Program-made: the position numbers and the translations under genes | Source: Prostheceraeus crozeri | Lineage: Eukaryota > Platyhelminthes > Polycladida > Euryleptidae | Reading direction: 5' to 3' | Assembly: GCA_907163375.1 (NCBI GenBank) | Contig: CAJQUW010011596.1 | Span: 121,447 to 185,446 of the forward strand | DNA: 64,000 nucleotides | Part shown: positions 28,558 to 39,545 of the stretch, in pieces | Layout of the letters: each line of letters opens with the position of its first letter | How positions within the stretch are numbered: position 1 is the first letter of the stretch | The notes under the pieces: generated by a model | What the model was told of the DNA's origin: nothing | Database searches by the model: none | Seen by the model: the letters and a program-made list of their open reading frames with translations, nothing else

Positions 28558-29046
28558 ATGGTTACCTCGTGTTGTGTTCCACGATGCCAGAACCGTGCTT
28601 CGAAAAACTCTAACATTTCTTTTCACGCCTTTCCGTTCTCAAACCCCGAATTGTTGAAGAAGTAGCTTCATAACATTCGACGTAAGAACTTTACTCCCTC
28701 TAAGAATTCATCACGCGTATGCAGTGTTCATTTCACCGATGATGACTATAAAAAGGGCGTAAGTGTTATTCATGCAAAGGGACAGTATGGAACTCGCCCC
28801 AGAACTCGAAGGAAGCTGAAGAATGACGCAGTGCCTACTGTTTTTGAAGCGTTCCCCCTTTATCTGCAAACACCTTCCAAAAAGCGTCGATCCCCAAAGT
28901 AGCTCAATCTTTTTGAGCAGTCTTTTTATGCAACTTCTGCCGAGTCTCAGTCACCAGGGCCATCATCGGAACCCATGGATGTGGATCAAGACTCAGATAT
29001 CCGCGCAATTCCAAAACGCATGGATCAGGCTACTCAAGTTGGTCGG
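28558..29046 (+). pseudogene. THAP-domain exon of the P-element transposase
   Basis: The frame from ATG 28558 encodes a THAP zinc finger, the site-specific DNA-binding domain of P transposases. It has C2CH ligands CCVPRC and CSVHF, a conserved phenylalanine region (SFHAFPF) and the diagnostic AVPT motif (NDAVPTVFEAF). An acidic low-complexity linker (EPMDVDQDSD) ends at a donor-like GTAAGC around 29047. Two TAG stops interrupt it: one at 28663-28665, where the family normally has Trp, and one at 28900-28902. It is an inactive first exon. Confidence 0.85.
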
Positions 29047-29170
29047 TAAGCAAGATAATCAGTCGATTAGCGGACCACAATATGTATATAAAGCTAAAAA
29101 AATAATATATAACAATAAATATAATATATAAATCAAAATACACTTATGAAATTTTCGTGTATGCTCATAC

Positions 29171-30453
29171 CAAGGTTGATATGAGGCTTGGGTTGGGTCA
29201 CCCCAAGCCAAGCGGCTTGGGTTTTGCTTGGGTATACCCCCAAGCCCCAAGCAACCCAAGCAGATTTTTCATGACCCAAACAGAATAATAATAATAATAA
29301 TAATATAATTCTAAAAACAAAAAGTAATGAACATGACACCAATGAAGGTCAGCTGTCATTGCATCTTTGCATCTAGCCTAATAGGCTATCCAATAGCAAT
29401 TAGCCTACCTCCACTCGATCTATTGAAACTAGGCCTACAGCTGCAGACTGCCTTACTGCATTGAATATCAGTGCCCTGTAGGCCTACTTATTGATGCCGT
29501 TCTTGTGGCTTTATGAGACTAGGCTATATTGTAGACCAGCTAACGCCTTAGACACAACAATATACCGGTACGATGAACTAGATTGTAGTAGGCCTGCTTA
29601 GCCTATAATACGACAAACGACCATACGATGGCTACAGAGCCTTAGACATAACATCATGCGGTAAAATCGAAGTTTGTCTATTGGATCTACATTCTACAAG
29701 AAATTTTGGCACTAGCAATTTATCTCTTTTGACATAAGCTTAGTTTGAGCCTACTGTAATGTGTTTGTATGGGCTAATGTGTCTTACAGACCACATGTAG
29801 CTAACTGATACAGGCCTAGAATAATCGAAACCCATGCTTATTTCGGTAGGCTACGATGTAGGCTATATCCTATAGCAAAGCGCAGTTTGACCATTGCAAG
29901 CCTGGACTTCACTTTTGATCTTGTTCGTAAAAATGAACAGTAGGCTATAATTAATACAACTCTTACTCTGTATCTACAAGACATGAGTCTGCTAAAATTA
30001 AAAACAAGGACTTTCAATGAACAATATCTTTCATCAAGGGATAGTCTAACAAAACAAGATATAGGCTAGCAAGAAAATCAGCAGACCGTTGATAACTCTA
30101 GCTATTATCTGGTTGTTCTCCCCATTCATATTTCCAGGAATTTGCGAATGAATGAATGGTCCTATTCATAATCTGACTGAACACAGGTTTGTGTGGGTGA
30201 AAAGCGACAGATCGCAGCCCGCCGCAACCAGTAATGCGGTAGCCTAGATCAGTAGTGGATAATCTATGGGGAATTCTCGTCGAAGAATTTAGCACGAGCA
30301 AGTCTACAGACACAGCAAACAGTTGGCCTTGTCTTTTGGGGTCGTGCTTGGGTTGTGCTTGGGTCTGACACCCAAGCGCTTGGGTCCAAGACCCAAGCGA
30401 CCCAAGCACCCAGGCAAACCCAAGCAAACCCAAGCACTCAAGCAACAACCTTG
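29171..30453. mobile_element. hAT-like non-autonomous element with CTTGGG arrays, nested in the P element
   Basis: The ends CAAGGTTG (29171) and CAACCTTG (to 30453) are flanked by ctcatac on both sides (7 bp clear; the eighth base is ambiguous). Both subterminal regions are crowded with 'cttggg/cccaag' words, including self-complementary pairs such as acccaagcgcttgggt. No coding capacity is seen. The empty site can be read across the flanks and lies within the P element. Confidence 0.75.
29284..29305 (+). repeat. (AAT)n microsatellite
   Basis: Seven uninterrupted aat/ata triplets lie inside the nested hAT-like element. Confidence 0.8.
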
Positions 30454-30646
30454 CTCATACAATTATTCTATAATTGCAGCTAACTAACATTCCGGGCTCG
30501 GCCCTCACCCGTCCCCCTGGCCAAATTTCTATAAATGAAAATACACTTATGAAATTTTCGTGCATGCTCATGCAAAGTTTTGAAAATTGAACATTTTGTC
30601 CTGCAGAAAGTTGATGTAAAAACTTTATTTCCTACCCTTTTTGCAG

Positions 30647-30816
30647 ACCACTTTTATGACCATGACTTTCATCAAGACTCTGATCATCTAACAAAACTTA
30701 TCAGGCTGATCACGTCGAATTATGTTAAAATTCGCCTCTTTCGGTACGGTAAGATAGCCTATATTTTGAACGTAATATCTTTAATTCAAAAGTCCTATCA
30801 CGTCAGCAGGCAATGA
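30647..30816 (+). pseudogene. P-element transposase C-terminal exon remnant
   Basis: A strong polypyrimidine-AG acceptor (ccctttttgcag) ends at 30646. The frame then reads 'DSDHLTKLIRLITSNYVKIRLF', close in pattern to the C-terminal helix of P/THAP9 transposases, and stops at 30816. With the THAP exon upstream it shows that both ends of the gene survive while the RNase-H-like middle is gone, as in internally deleted P elements of flies. Confidence 0.65.
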
Positions 30817-31178
30817 AGCTGATTCTCTTTAGAGGCAAATAAATTTTGATTTACCGAGTTTTCTTTTGAATAAAACGTTACTTCGCATGCACCTAATTTT
30901 CTATTTAAGCTACATTTATGTAAGCAATCATGATGAGTGAGAAAGCATGACATTGCAGGTCATCAGGAATTGTCAACATTTCTATGATTCGTTATCAATT
31001 ATTATCGTCTTTGAAAGTTAATGTGCTTATTATCATTACATTCTCACAGACACGTGCATGCCAACATTTGTTTCTTGCCTACATACCGGGATTATGCGCG
31101 CGCGCGTGGCAGGGAAAGCAGGCTTCAAGCAAATCGGGGAGTAGTCCATCTATCCCTTTCTAGATCTGTGCTCGACAA

Positions 31179-33383
31179 GTGTTCATCATATTTCAAGCGA
31201 TTATCTTCCGCTAATAATCGCCTTAAGAAATTTGCCATCTATTAATGAATGTTTACATTTTACAATTCGCGATCGGTTCCAAGAGAAATTCGAGGCGTGC
31301 GGTATACATTAATACAATATATGATGGATAAATTCGCCAAAATGCAAATGATCAATTAACGCAGACGGTATTTCATATGATAAATTGTTGATCTGCAAGT
31401 GGAGACTGCAAAACAAAAAATCCAGGGGGGGGGCGAAAACATAGTCTCGCCCCGGACAATTTCTTGGGGGGGGGAGCGGCCGCCTGCCCCCCCCCTGGGA
31501 TCGACGCCTATACCGGTATAGGGGGTGTAAGGATGGGCAAGAATGCCTCAAGTGCCCTCCGTCAGATCGATGCTGCACCTGCCCTAAATTCGTGCCGGCG
31601 TCCGTGGGTACGGATCCAGTTGGGTCCTACATATTGCACCAGCAACTTATAATACCAGTACTACATGAGAATTTTATTAATGGAGACTTTAAAAGCTTTG
31701 AATTCAAAGATCAATTAGGCTATATGTAGGCCTAGTAGACGCACTATAATCAATATTCCAATTATTTGTAAGAATGTATTCTTCATAAATAAGGCTTTTC
31801 AACTGTGCCGCTGATTTGATAGTTAATAATGTGATGTCAACAAAATGTTGACTGAATTCCGGCAACGTGTGCTGTTTCAGACGTCCTCATTTTTTTTAAA
31901 ACAACACTTGCAGCGATGCAATCAAAATTGTTTTCACGTGCGAAGGTAGTATTTAATTGAGACAGAAACTATAATTTGCGCACAAAAACCCCGTCAGGGC
32001 TTTCTCCTTGTGATTTCAATCGATATGTCAAAAGTGCTGGAACCTATTCAAGATGCAGTGCAAATCTTTCAATTTTCGTCGTGACTTTGATTTTTCTATC
32101 ACAATCTGGGCTGAGAAGTTTGTAGACATGGGATATATTCATGAACAACGATTCAATATTCATGATTTTTGTGCTATTTTTAGTCTAGAATAAATTTTAG
32201 TATGTGAAGGTAGCATAATTTGAGAGTGTCTACATTCTGCACGCATGTTTTGTGATATGGATATAGCGAACTGTTCTTTGAACAGTTAAAAAATGATTAC
32301 CGGCAACTTATACATGCAGTTCAAACCGCACTTCATCTCAAATAAAGTTTCCAGAATCCTATATTCTAGCCTGCATGAATTTTAGGAGTGTTATGTATTC
32401 CTCAGTCTATCTATCATAAATTTTCGCAGATATTGAATAATTTCACTACATAGGATAATTTGTATGTATATAACATGTGGAGTTTAGAGATGCAATGAGT
32501 AATGGATGTCAATGTAATCTAGGGCCTTCTACCCCAGCCTTTGATAGTCGATTGTGGATAATTGTTTGATAAGCTAACGGTACGTGATGAATTTTGATTG
32601 ATGCTGTGCAGGTACAGCAGCACTCCCGTTCGGCATTGAGACACTCATTGAAATGAAAAATTGATGACAAGTTTGGCGAGCTCATTGTTCCAGACTCTTG
32701 TACATCAGCTCGCGGTCATCAATGTTAACTCAAAAAGATGTGTATTTAACTGTAGTGGAGAGAGTTCTCTATTGACGTTACAAATCACTAGAATTGCCAC
32801 ACAAGTGAAGAAGTATATCTCACTCCAGTGAATCACTTTAAATCAAGCTTGCACGTCGTAGACAAAACATTTCGTAACATCAGCATTCAGTCAGTGGTCG
32901 CATTGTTTATCTCAGAACTTCTATCGCTAGGAAAACTTTTATTATATTGAAACTTAGAATATGTTGACCGCTTAAAACTTTCTTGTGGAGGCGGGGTATA
33001 GATATACGCATATATAATTATTGCATCAGTGTTATTATTACATGTATATCGATGCTCGTTTGGGTCATTATTTCGATTATCTGTTTTCAATTTGCTAGTG
33101 TTTGATTGACTTTGAAAATGCAGTTTACATTATCGTAAATTTAGCTTATAAAGCAGGCCTACAACTCAATAGATTAGTAAATAAGTCACTTACGCGCATT
33201 ACTGCTCATCGCACAAACATTATATTACAGTGCAAATAATCGCATTGCATAATATTGTGTTGCAGTAGGCAACTCTCGCTTATACGGAATATCGGTAGGC
33301 CCAACATCCATGCATTTCATGTATGCTATGTGGAAATTGAATAATGTCAAATGACATAAGTTGCCCAAATGATGTTTGACAAT
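31179..33383. other. non-coding stretch with one G/C-run repeat
   Basis: I see no gene. At 31415-31510 there are runs of 8-10 G or C followed by 'atcgacgcctat', an inverted relative of the repeat at 23157. A 62-codon frame at 31464-31652 crosses the C run and is not credible as a gene on that basis. Confidence 0.45.
31415..31515 (-). repeat. G/C-run dispersed repeat end
   Basis: On the minus strand it reads 'ataggcgtcgatcccag' and then a long G run, matching the head of the repeat at 23157. This shows it is dispersed in the genome. The orientation is opposite in the two copies. Confidence 0.5.
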
Positions 33384-34339
33384 CAAGGCCTTAACTAACC
33401 TGTATAGAGATGCCAGCCACCGTCCTATCCCGACCGGACGGTCTACAACAAGTCGGCCACCGATCGGCCGGTTTTGAATAAGACGGCACGGTCCACGCCC
33501 CCATAGATACCAGGCCGGCTCCGACCCTGGGGCGCATCATCGTCAGCACTATTTTATAGATTTTGCATGGTAAACCAGCAACCTTTCCTTTCATTTTGAT
33601 TTTTCCTTCACATAAATAATTAGGTTTTATGATATTACTGATTATCTTGTAAGCAGTATCGTTTACTGTGTTATAAATCTTGTTATCTCACGAATTTCAT
33701 TTGGACTATTTCTTTATTTAGAAGTTTCATCTAAAACAATTTTCTGCAGTCTATATCAGATTGAAAAGTTTCATCATAATAACCTTAAATGTTGTCTCTC
33801 ATTCTCAAAGGTTGTACACGGACACTATAGAAATTTCCTCTTCTATTTGAATACTTTCAATATTTTGATATTTTTGCGAGATTTTGTTATTTCGCAATCC
33901 TTGTGCACTCGGTGCTCTCCATCTATTATCAAATGATAAAGATAAAAGGGGCCTATTTATCGATCAATTGACCATCATTGCTGCTGTATAGAATCATGAA
34001 TTACAGTTGCCTTGGAATAGAAGTATTCATTCAATTATATCGGTCAAATTTGGTTGTTTTAATTTTCTAATTTTGCAGTATGAGAATGAACGAGTTTGAG
34101 CAATTGAATGCAACCATTAAAAAATGCACTCTCTAAATATAGTATGTGTGAATCTTACGTGATTCGGGGAGATATTTTGAGAAGTGACGGAGTCCAGGCT
34201 TGGAACTGGTCGGGTTTGGCGGTCGATGGCCGGCGTGATCAAAACCGGCCGGCGGAGACCGGGCCGGTAGCCAGAAAGAGTCGGCCGGCCCGGCGGCCGG
34301 AACTAAGCCAGTATCTCTGTAGCCTACTAATTAAGGCTG
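33384..34339. mobile_element. old hAT-like MITE with GGCCGG arrays
   Basis: The ends CAAGGCCTTAACTAAC (33384) and the inverse of CAGCCTTAATTAGT (to 34339) form an imperfect inverted repeat that continues with 'agagatgcc/ggcagtatctct'-type pairing. Each subterminal region is packed with GGCCGG/CCGGCC words in an otherwise AT-rich middle. The flanking 8-mers match poorly, so the target duplication has decayed. The layout mirrors the CTTGGG element at 29171. Nothing is encoded. Confidence 0.6.
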
Positions 34340-37300
34340 TTCAACAGCTGCTCAACTTAGACCGTTAGATATAGCCTAATTAGTTTTCTTGATTTCTACG
34401 TACGGAAGACTTCAGAATCTAGTGTGGTAGGATTCCAATTTGGTAGGTACTGTGGATAAGCAAGAGTTCCCGATGAGATACAAAGACGCTGATTTTCATC
34501 AATTCATATCCAAATTGATCTTCTATTACGTAATAGACAAATATTCATACTTTGATGCTATATTTTGCACGCGTATGAAAAAGAGTTAGCAGGAACATCT
34601 GCAATAACTTGTTTAAGATATGGAATACGATAGGCTAGCGAACACATGAGTCTTGCAAAATTCAGTTATACTAGAGTATGCGATTAAAGCCCACGAAGGA
34701 AACTCTATTTGAGATCGAGTGCGACTTAAAACTAGATGTTTAAGTAAGTAATTGTCTATGGATTAGTACTTGATCAGCATCGACGTGCCCTCGATGCCGT
34801 CAACCCAATTATGAAAAGTTCGTAACCAGACGAAGACCCAAACTTAGGCTATAATCGGAATCCTCGAGTAAATGCAGCCGTGAATTCAGTATTGAATATA
34901 CTTATTACCTAAACTTATTAATGTACTTCCAATTAATGTTGTGTCTTTGTACATTTCCCTACAAAGTGGAAAAACAAAAAAAAATAGCAAATTTTCCTCA
35001 TTCAGTGTTATTCCAAGTACCTAAACTTCTTTATCATCGCCAACTTTCAGTAATATTGTACGATCCTCTCAGCTGCTTTGATTTCCAGAAGACTAATTTT
35101 CAAGACACGGTTCGCAATGTTTGAGTCATAGACATTATTTTATCATACTCCTACAAAGTTGGAATTCTATTTTAACTGACGAGAAATCTTGTTGGAGTCA
35201 TTCCCCCGGGACGATAACATACTTAATGACCCGGCATGGATTCGGTTAAAGGGACCTTCTCATGTGACCTATGTCCCTTGTCGGTTTAGTGGAGTGTCCC
35301 TGCATCCCCTAGTTGCATTCGCTGTAACATGTCAGAGTATTAAGGTCAAGAGACAATGGTCTTTGTTTAAGAACTCCGTGAAATTCATTTTTAGTGTGAC
35401 AATCCTCAAAACCACATTTTTTATCCTATTTTCTGAGGTGCGCAAGCATTATTATGTATCGCCACTTAGACAAAATCACATCCTTCGAGGAGAAGACAGT
35501 TTAAAAACTTCAAATGATCTAACTGCGAAGCAAGCCCGACTGATCCATCCCTAAGAACTGGAAAGCCTTTTTCAATACACTGAAACTAAAGTCATGAAGT
35601 CACGTGGTTTAGTTATAGGGCCACAGCTGCAAAATCATTCTTGTGTGCTTGATCCACATTAGAAAATCTCGATGAATTCAAAAACAGCAAAAAATGGATT
35701 GGCACGGTGGTCAACACTTGTTCTCAAGCTTGTAAGAGTACAAATCGACTGATTTTTATAAAACTTAAACGTTCTTGGAGTTGTCAACATCAACTTTCAT
35801 TTAAGCCCATGCACGAAAATTTTAGCTTCAGTTGAAGAAAAGTTGTTGCGTTGAAATGGTTACATTGCCTGAATTATCTCACAGTCACTTGGAAGAATGT
35901 GAAATGACGTAAGTTAAAAATAGCTTGAATAGAAATGTTTTGTTAAGATTCAAAAAACATTGTATCGTCTAAAAGCTTTTTGCATGTCTGCTTCAATGGT
36001 AACAATCAAAAATTTGCATTTTAGTTTCTATTGTGGACATCAGTAAACTAAAATGACGAAATTTACACAACTGACCACAACTAAGCGTAAGATCTTAAAA
36101 TCTTCGTCAAAGAAAACCTTCAATTTTCGTTTGTAGGGCCTATTGACCACATCTTACGCCTTGTGAAATTAAAGTAGATGCCAAAATAATCTATGGAACA
36201 TGAGGCTTCATATAGAATAAAGTTAACTAAAATTCAACCACATCTTCCATGCGAAAATTGCGTTTGATAATGGGTTGACATTTTTGTACAATTATTCATG
36301 CAATTAACGGTCTGTATGAACATGATTCACTTTCCTGAAGACAAAAAAACATAACCTTGCATTTGAAATATGCTCAAACTTGTATGCGCCAATTTGAAGT
36401 GCATGTATGCGAGAAATGACACATAAAGAATTCAAAAAGTCGAGAAAAGTCACAAAATGATTAGCGTTGAACTAAAAGCAGGTGAAACAAAGACTTATCT
36501 CTGTTTTCACTTTTCTCAGTAGATCTTCTGAATCTTGTGAATAATACTTGATGGGTAGCATGAGCAATGCGTTATTTTCAGACTTTCGCTCGAATAGTAG
36601 TGTTCTATGAATCAGTCATTGCACGTGACTAATTATGTTAGTTGATGTCTGACACCACCATTTGTGAAAAATTAATTGTTTTCAAGCAGCAATTTCTTCA
36701 CAATTGTGACGAATGCTATCTATTCAATCTAGCTCATAGAAGAAATACCAATCGTTTTCCTCTTTCAGTAGGAAGTATGTAAATTATTCAAATTCCAACG
36801 GAGACATTGTTCAGAATTTTAATAACTGGCAGGGGTTCATCTACACCCAATGACAGATTCAAATGTGTTATTCGACACAATCAGATGCGTGGATGATACA
36901 TTTTTCCATTCAGATAAAAAAAACGAAAATGAATAGCTCTACAAAATATATTTAAATCTAAATAGTCGAAACCACAATTCTTTGAAAACTTAACTCAAAT
37001 TTTTGGCAGAGAAATCATGAAGCAACGGAAAACGTTTTTAATTGGGAACAGTCAAAAATCCACCCACACTAACAGTATGACTGATTTCCCTGACAGAGTA
37101 GCCACGCCTTGGATTCGCGATGCTATAGTCGAGTTATTTACTGAATGGAAGCCGAAGAGAACTGCATTCAGACTGAAAGCATCACTGCTGAGACAATGGT
37201 CGACGACTAATGCGTGTCAGAAAAATCCGAATAACAGGATTGCTGCGTTAGACTGAAACATTGAAGCAAACTTTTTCCTTTAACGTTTGTCGTACCAAGC

Positions 37301-37481
37301 CTATTTTTTCTACGTAGAATACCAAACCTGGCCAAAACTGTCCATAGTATCAAATTCGATTGGAACGTGAAAAGCATCAATTAGTTTTATGTAATAATCC
37401 ATAGTATTACATCAAAATATTTCAAAGATTTCCTCAGTTTTCGAAAGAGTTTTAAACACAATTTGGACGGACACCCTGTAG
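34340..37481. other. AT-rich stretch without recognised genes
   Basis: Short frames only (for example 121 codons at 35189-35554 on the plus strand and 79 codons at 37017-37256 on the plus strand). None shows a known domain or convincing splice context. Confidence 0.45.
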
Positions 37482-37737
37482 TCAATTGGTCTTTGCAAAC
37501 ATGTGCTCCATCACATCACATGCTTGATTAGCTCTTCTGTATGAGCAGAAGCAATACCTCCCATGGATATTGTTATTATAACCGATATGTGCAGGCTGAA
37601 TTCTGACAAATTCATGAACTGCCGGCAATTCCTTCAGCTCCTGTGAGATGCCGTTGAAGTTGGTGACTTTCCAATTAACCATTCGGGCGAACATGCATGG
37701 ATTGACTATCTTGAGGCCAAGATCCTCAAACGTTATC
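37482..37737 (-). CDS. possible terminal exon, unidentified protein
   Basis: On the minus strand an acceptor-like sequence (tctttcgcag|G) precedes an 85-codon open frame ending at 37482. It encodes 'ITFEDLGLKIVNPCMFARM' and, later, 'HIGYNNNIHGRYCFCSYRR', and reads like real protein with Cys and aromatic residues. I do not recognise it. Nearby copies of 'accaagcctgg' in both orientations (about 37293, 38096 and 38293) hint that it may sit in an old mobile element rather than a host gene. Confidence 0.3.
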
Positions 37738-38336
37738 CTGCGAAAGACTTTCTCATTTAACTATGTAGGGGGTTTGTTCTTCAGACTAATGACACTGTCC
37801 GCTACAATCAGATGTGGAGAGAAGAACAGAACATTTACAGTACACGTCTGGGTCCTGCGATGGACGGCGTATTTCCCAACTTTCAGGTCAACAACTTCTA
37901 AAGCTGCAATTTAATAGTTTGGGTTAAGTAGTGGAGCTCCAACCCGAGAATGAAAAATATTCAGTATCGGTGAGCATGAAATGTCTCTCAGTCTATGATA
38001 TACGGAATCCATAAATAAACTTGTAACTATTTTTTGGTTGCAAAGCAGAAAATACACTATTTTAACACCACATGTCTATCTTTGTTACGAAGAATACCAA
38101 GCCTGGTCAAAAATGTGCAAACAGTCCAGTTTTGGTGAGACGGAAAGAACATCGAGCATCAAAAGCCAAAACAGGACAGGTGAAAACTGCATTAGGCTGC
38201 ATAATCTTTAAAACTGGGGCAGCTCAATATCAAAAATGGTTTATTAAAAAGTGTCGTCGCTTTATCTCAAAATGGATGGACAAATGTTCCAGGCTTGGTA
38301 CAGTAAAAGTACCGTATGTTTAATTCGCTGCTTAAA

Positions 38337-38652
38337 CTCTGTTCACACATGAGAGCTGAGAGCTGAGACTCAGGCAAGCATCCAATCAAACGGCAAGATT
38401 ATAACTTCCGTCGTCGATTTCAAACGTCAATCAAAATTATGCTGCGACTAGCTCCACGTAGTCTGAACATTCCTGAGACATGCTTCAGACCCACTAACTT
38501 CATCCGTTGTCGTTTCTGCGAGGCGACCACGGGAGGCTCACCACGTTTGCTGAGAGATAGTGTGAACGGTCCTGAGACAAGCTTCTCTGAAGTTTCTGAG
38601 AGAAGCCTGTCAGACAAACTCCACGATCCTTGTCTCGTGTGAACAACCCTGA
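38337..38652. mobile_element. possible MITE with 'gttcacac' ends
   Basis: The left side starts 'ctctgttcacacatgag' and the right side carries the inverse 'ctcgtgtgaacaac'. The interior has many 'ctgaga/tctcag' words in both orientations. Ends with GTTCACAC occur in PIF/Harbinger-type MITEs, but I cannot define a target duplication, so the family is uncertain. Confidence 0.35.
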
Positions 38653-39047
38653 GACCTTCAACTGAGACAACGACTATGTATCAGCAAACGTTGCATGCGT
38701 TTCAACTTTTCTAAGACTTCCTTGTCATCAGTATCAAACTGGATTGTGTATTCGGTGCTTATTCATTTCATGCACATGTGCGCGGAATAGTACTTTGCGT
38801 TCATGTGTTTGCGTTGGTTGCACAAGTCAATTTAAGTCTGAGCTAATGACTCATTTGATGATATGTATGATACTTAACAATATTTTCATGCCTTGCTTCT
38901 TTCAGAAATTTACGATGAATCAGACAGAAACATGATAAGCCATGTATAGGCTACTTTGATTTAATTGATGAAATTAGTTTAGAGCTACACCATGGTGTCC
39001 ATGTTTTTTTATTGCCAAAAACGGAACACTAGATTGTCACTAGTAGA

Positions 39048-39067
39048 GTAAGTAAGTAAGTAAGTAA
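39048..39067 (+). repeat. (GTAA)5 microsatellite
   Basis: Five perfect gtaa units lie 260 bp outside the last base of the palindrome that can be verified. Confidence 0.85.
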
Positions 39068-39329
39068 ATAGATGTATATTTGAAATAAATGAAAATCATT
39101 TTGCACACGATAAATTTGCAGATCAGCTATAAGAATGGGCATGAACATGGCACCAATGACTAGGAAAGTAACAGTGCTATCGAGTCGGAGGTAGAAGGAG
39201 AGAAGTCAAGTCACAATGTTGAGTTATGGCGACGACAAGACCAATAGAAATAAGAGTTAGCTCGTCTCTGAGTCTTTGAGAGCTCTAAACGGAAGTGTTG
39301 AGTTTTTTCCAGTTTCTTTGGAACATAGT

Positions 39330-39545
39330 AGTAGTAAGAAAACGGCGAACACCAGATAGCGCAAGATGGCCGCCGTCGTGTCTGAGTCCCCCCCCCTCTG
39401 GTCCGCCAGTGTCGTGATGTGCCGGCGAGGTTCCGCTGCCGCCCCCCCCCTCTGGACCGTCAGTGTGTGAGCATTGGGTGTCTGTGTCCGACCGCCTGGT
39501 GGACTTGGGCGACCGTCTAGGTTGACGTGGGCGACCGTCTAAGTT
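39330..39545 (+). repeat. outer segment of left arm, C-run-rich
   Basis: It holds 'caagatggccgcc' (a YY1-like motif with a start codon in good context) followed by two 'cccccctctgg' runs and two near-copies of 'gggcgaccgtcta'. A short frame from the ATG at 39366 runs into the C runs and is not credible, because their length varies between copies. It is mirrored at about 63785-64000. Confidence 0.6.

Larger units (their letters stand above)
28102..31170 (+). mobile_element. P-superfamily element, internally deleted (split by a hAT-like insertion)
   Basis: A perfect 28-bp terminal repeat starting CACAGATCTAGAAAGGGATA lies at 28102 and, inverted, ending at 31170. An 8-bp target duplication, ctcgacaa, flanks it at 28094-28101 and 31171-31178. 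A second shared block ('tatgtaggcaagaaa') occurs about 100 bp inside both ends. It holds a THAP-domain exon and a P-transposase-like C-terminal exon. THAP plus an 8-bp duplication identifies the P superfamily. The catalytic middle is missing, and a hAT-like element sits at 29171-30453. Confidence 0.88.

Noticed and set aside
31464-31652. 62-codon frame over a C run
   Set aside because: It depends on homopolymer length and lies in a dispersed repeat end.
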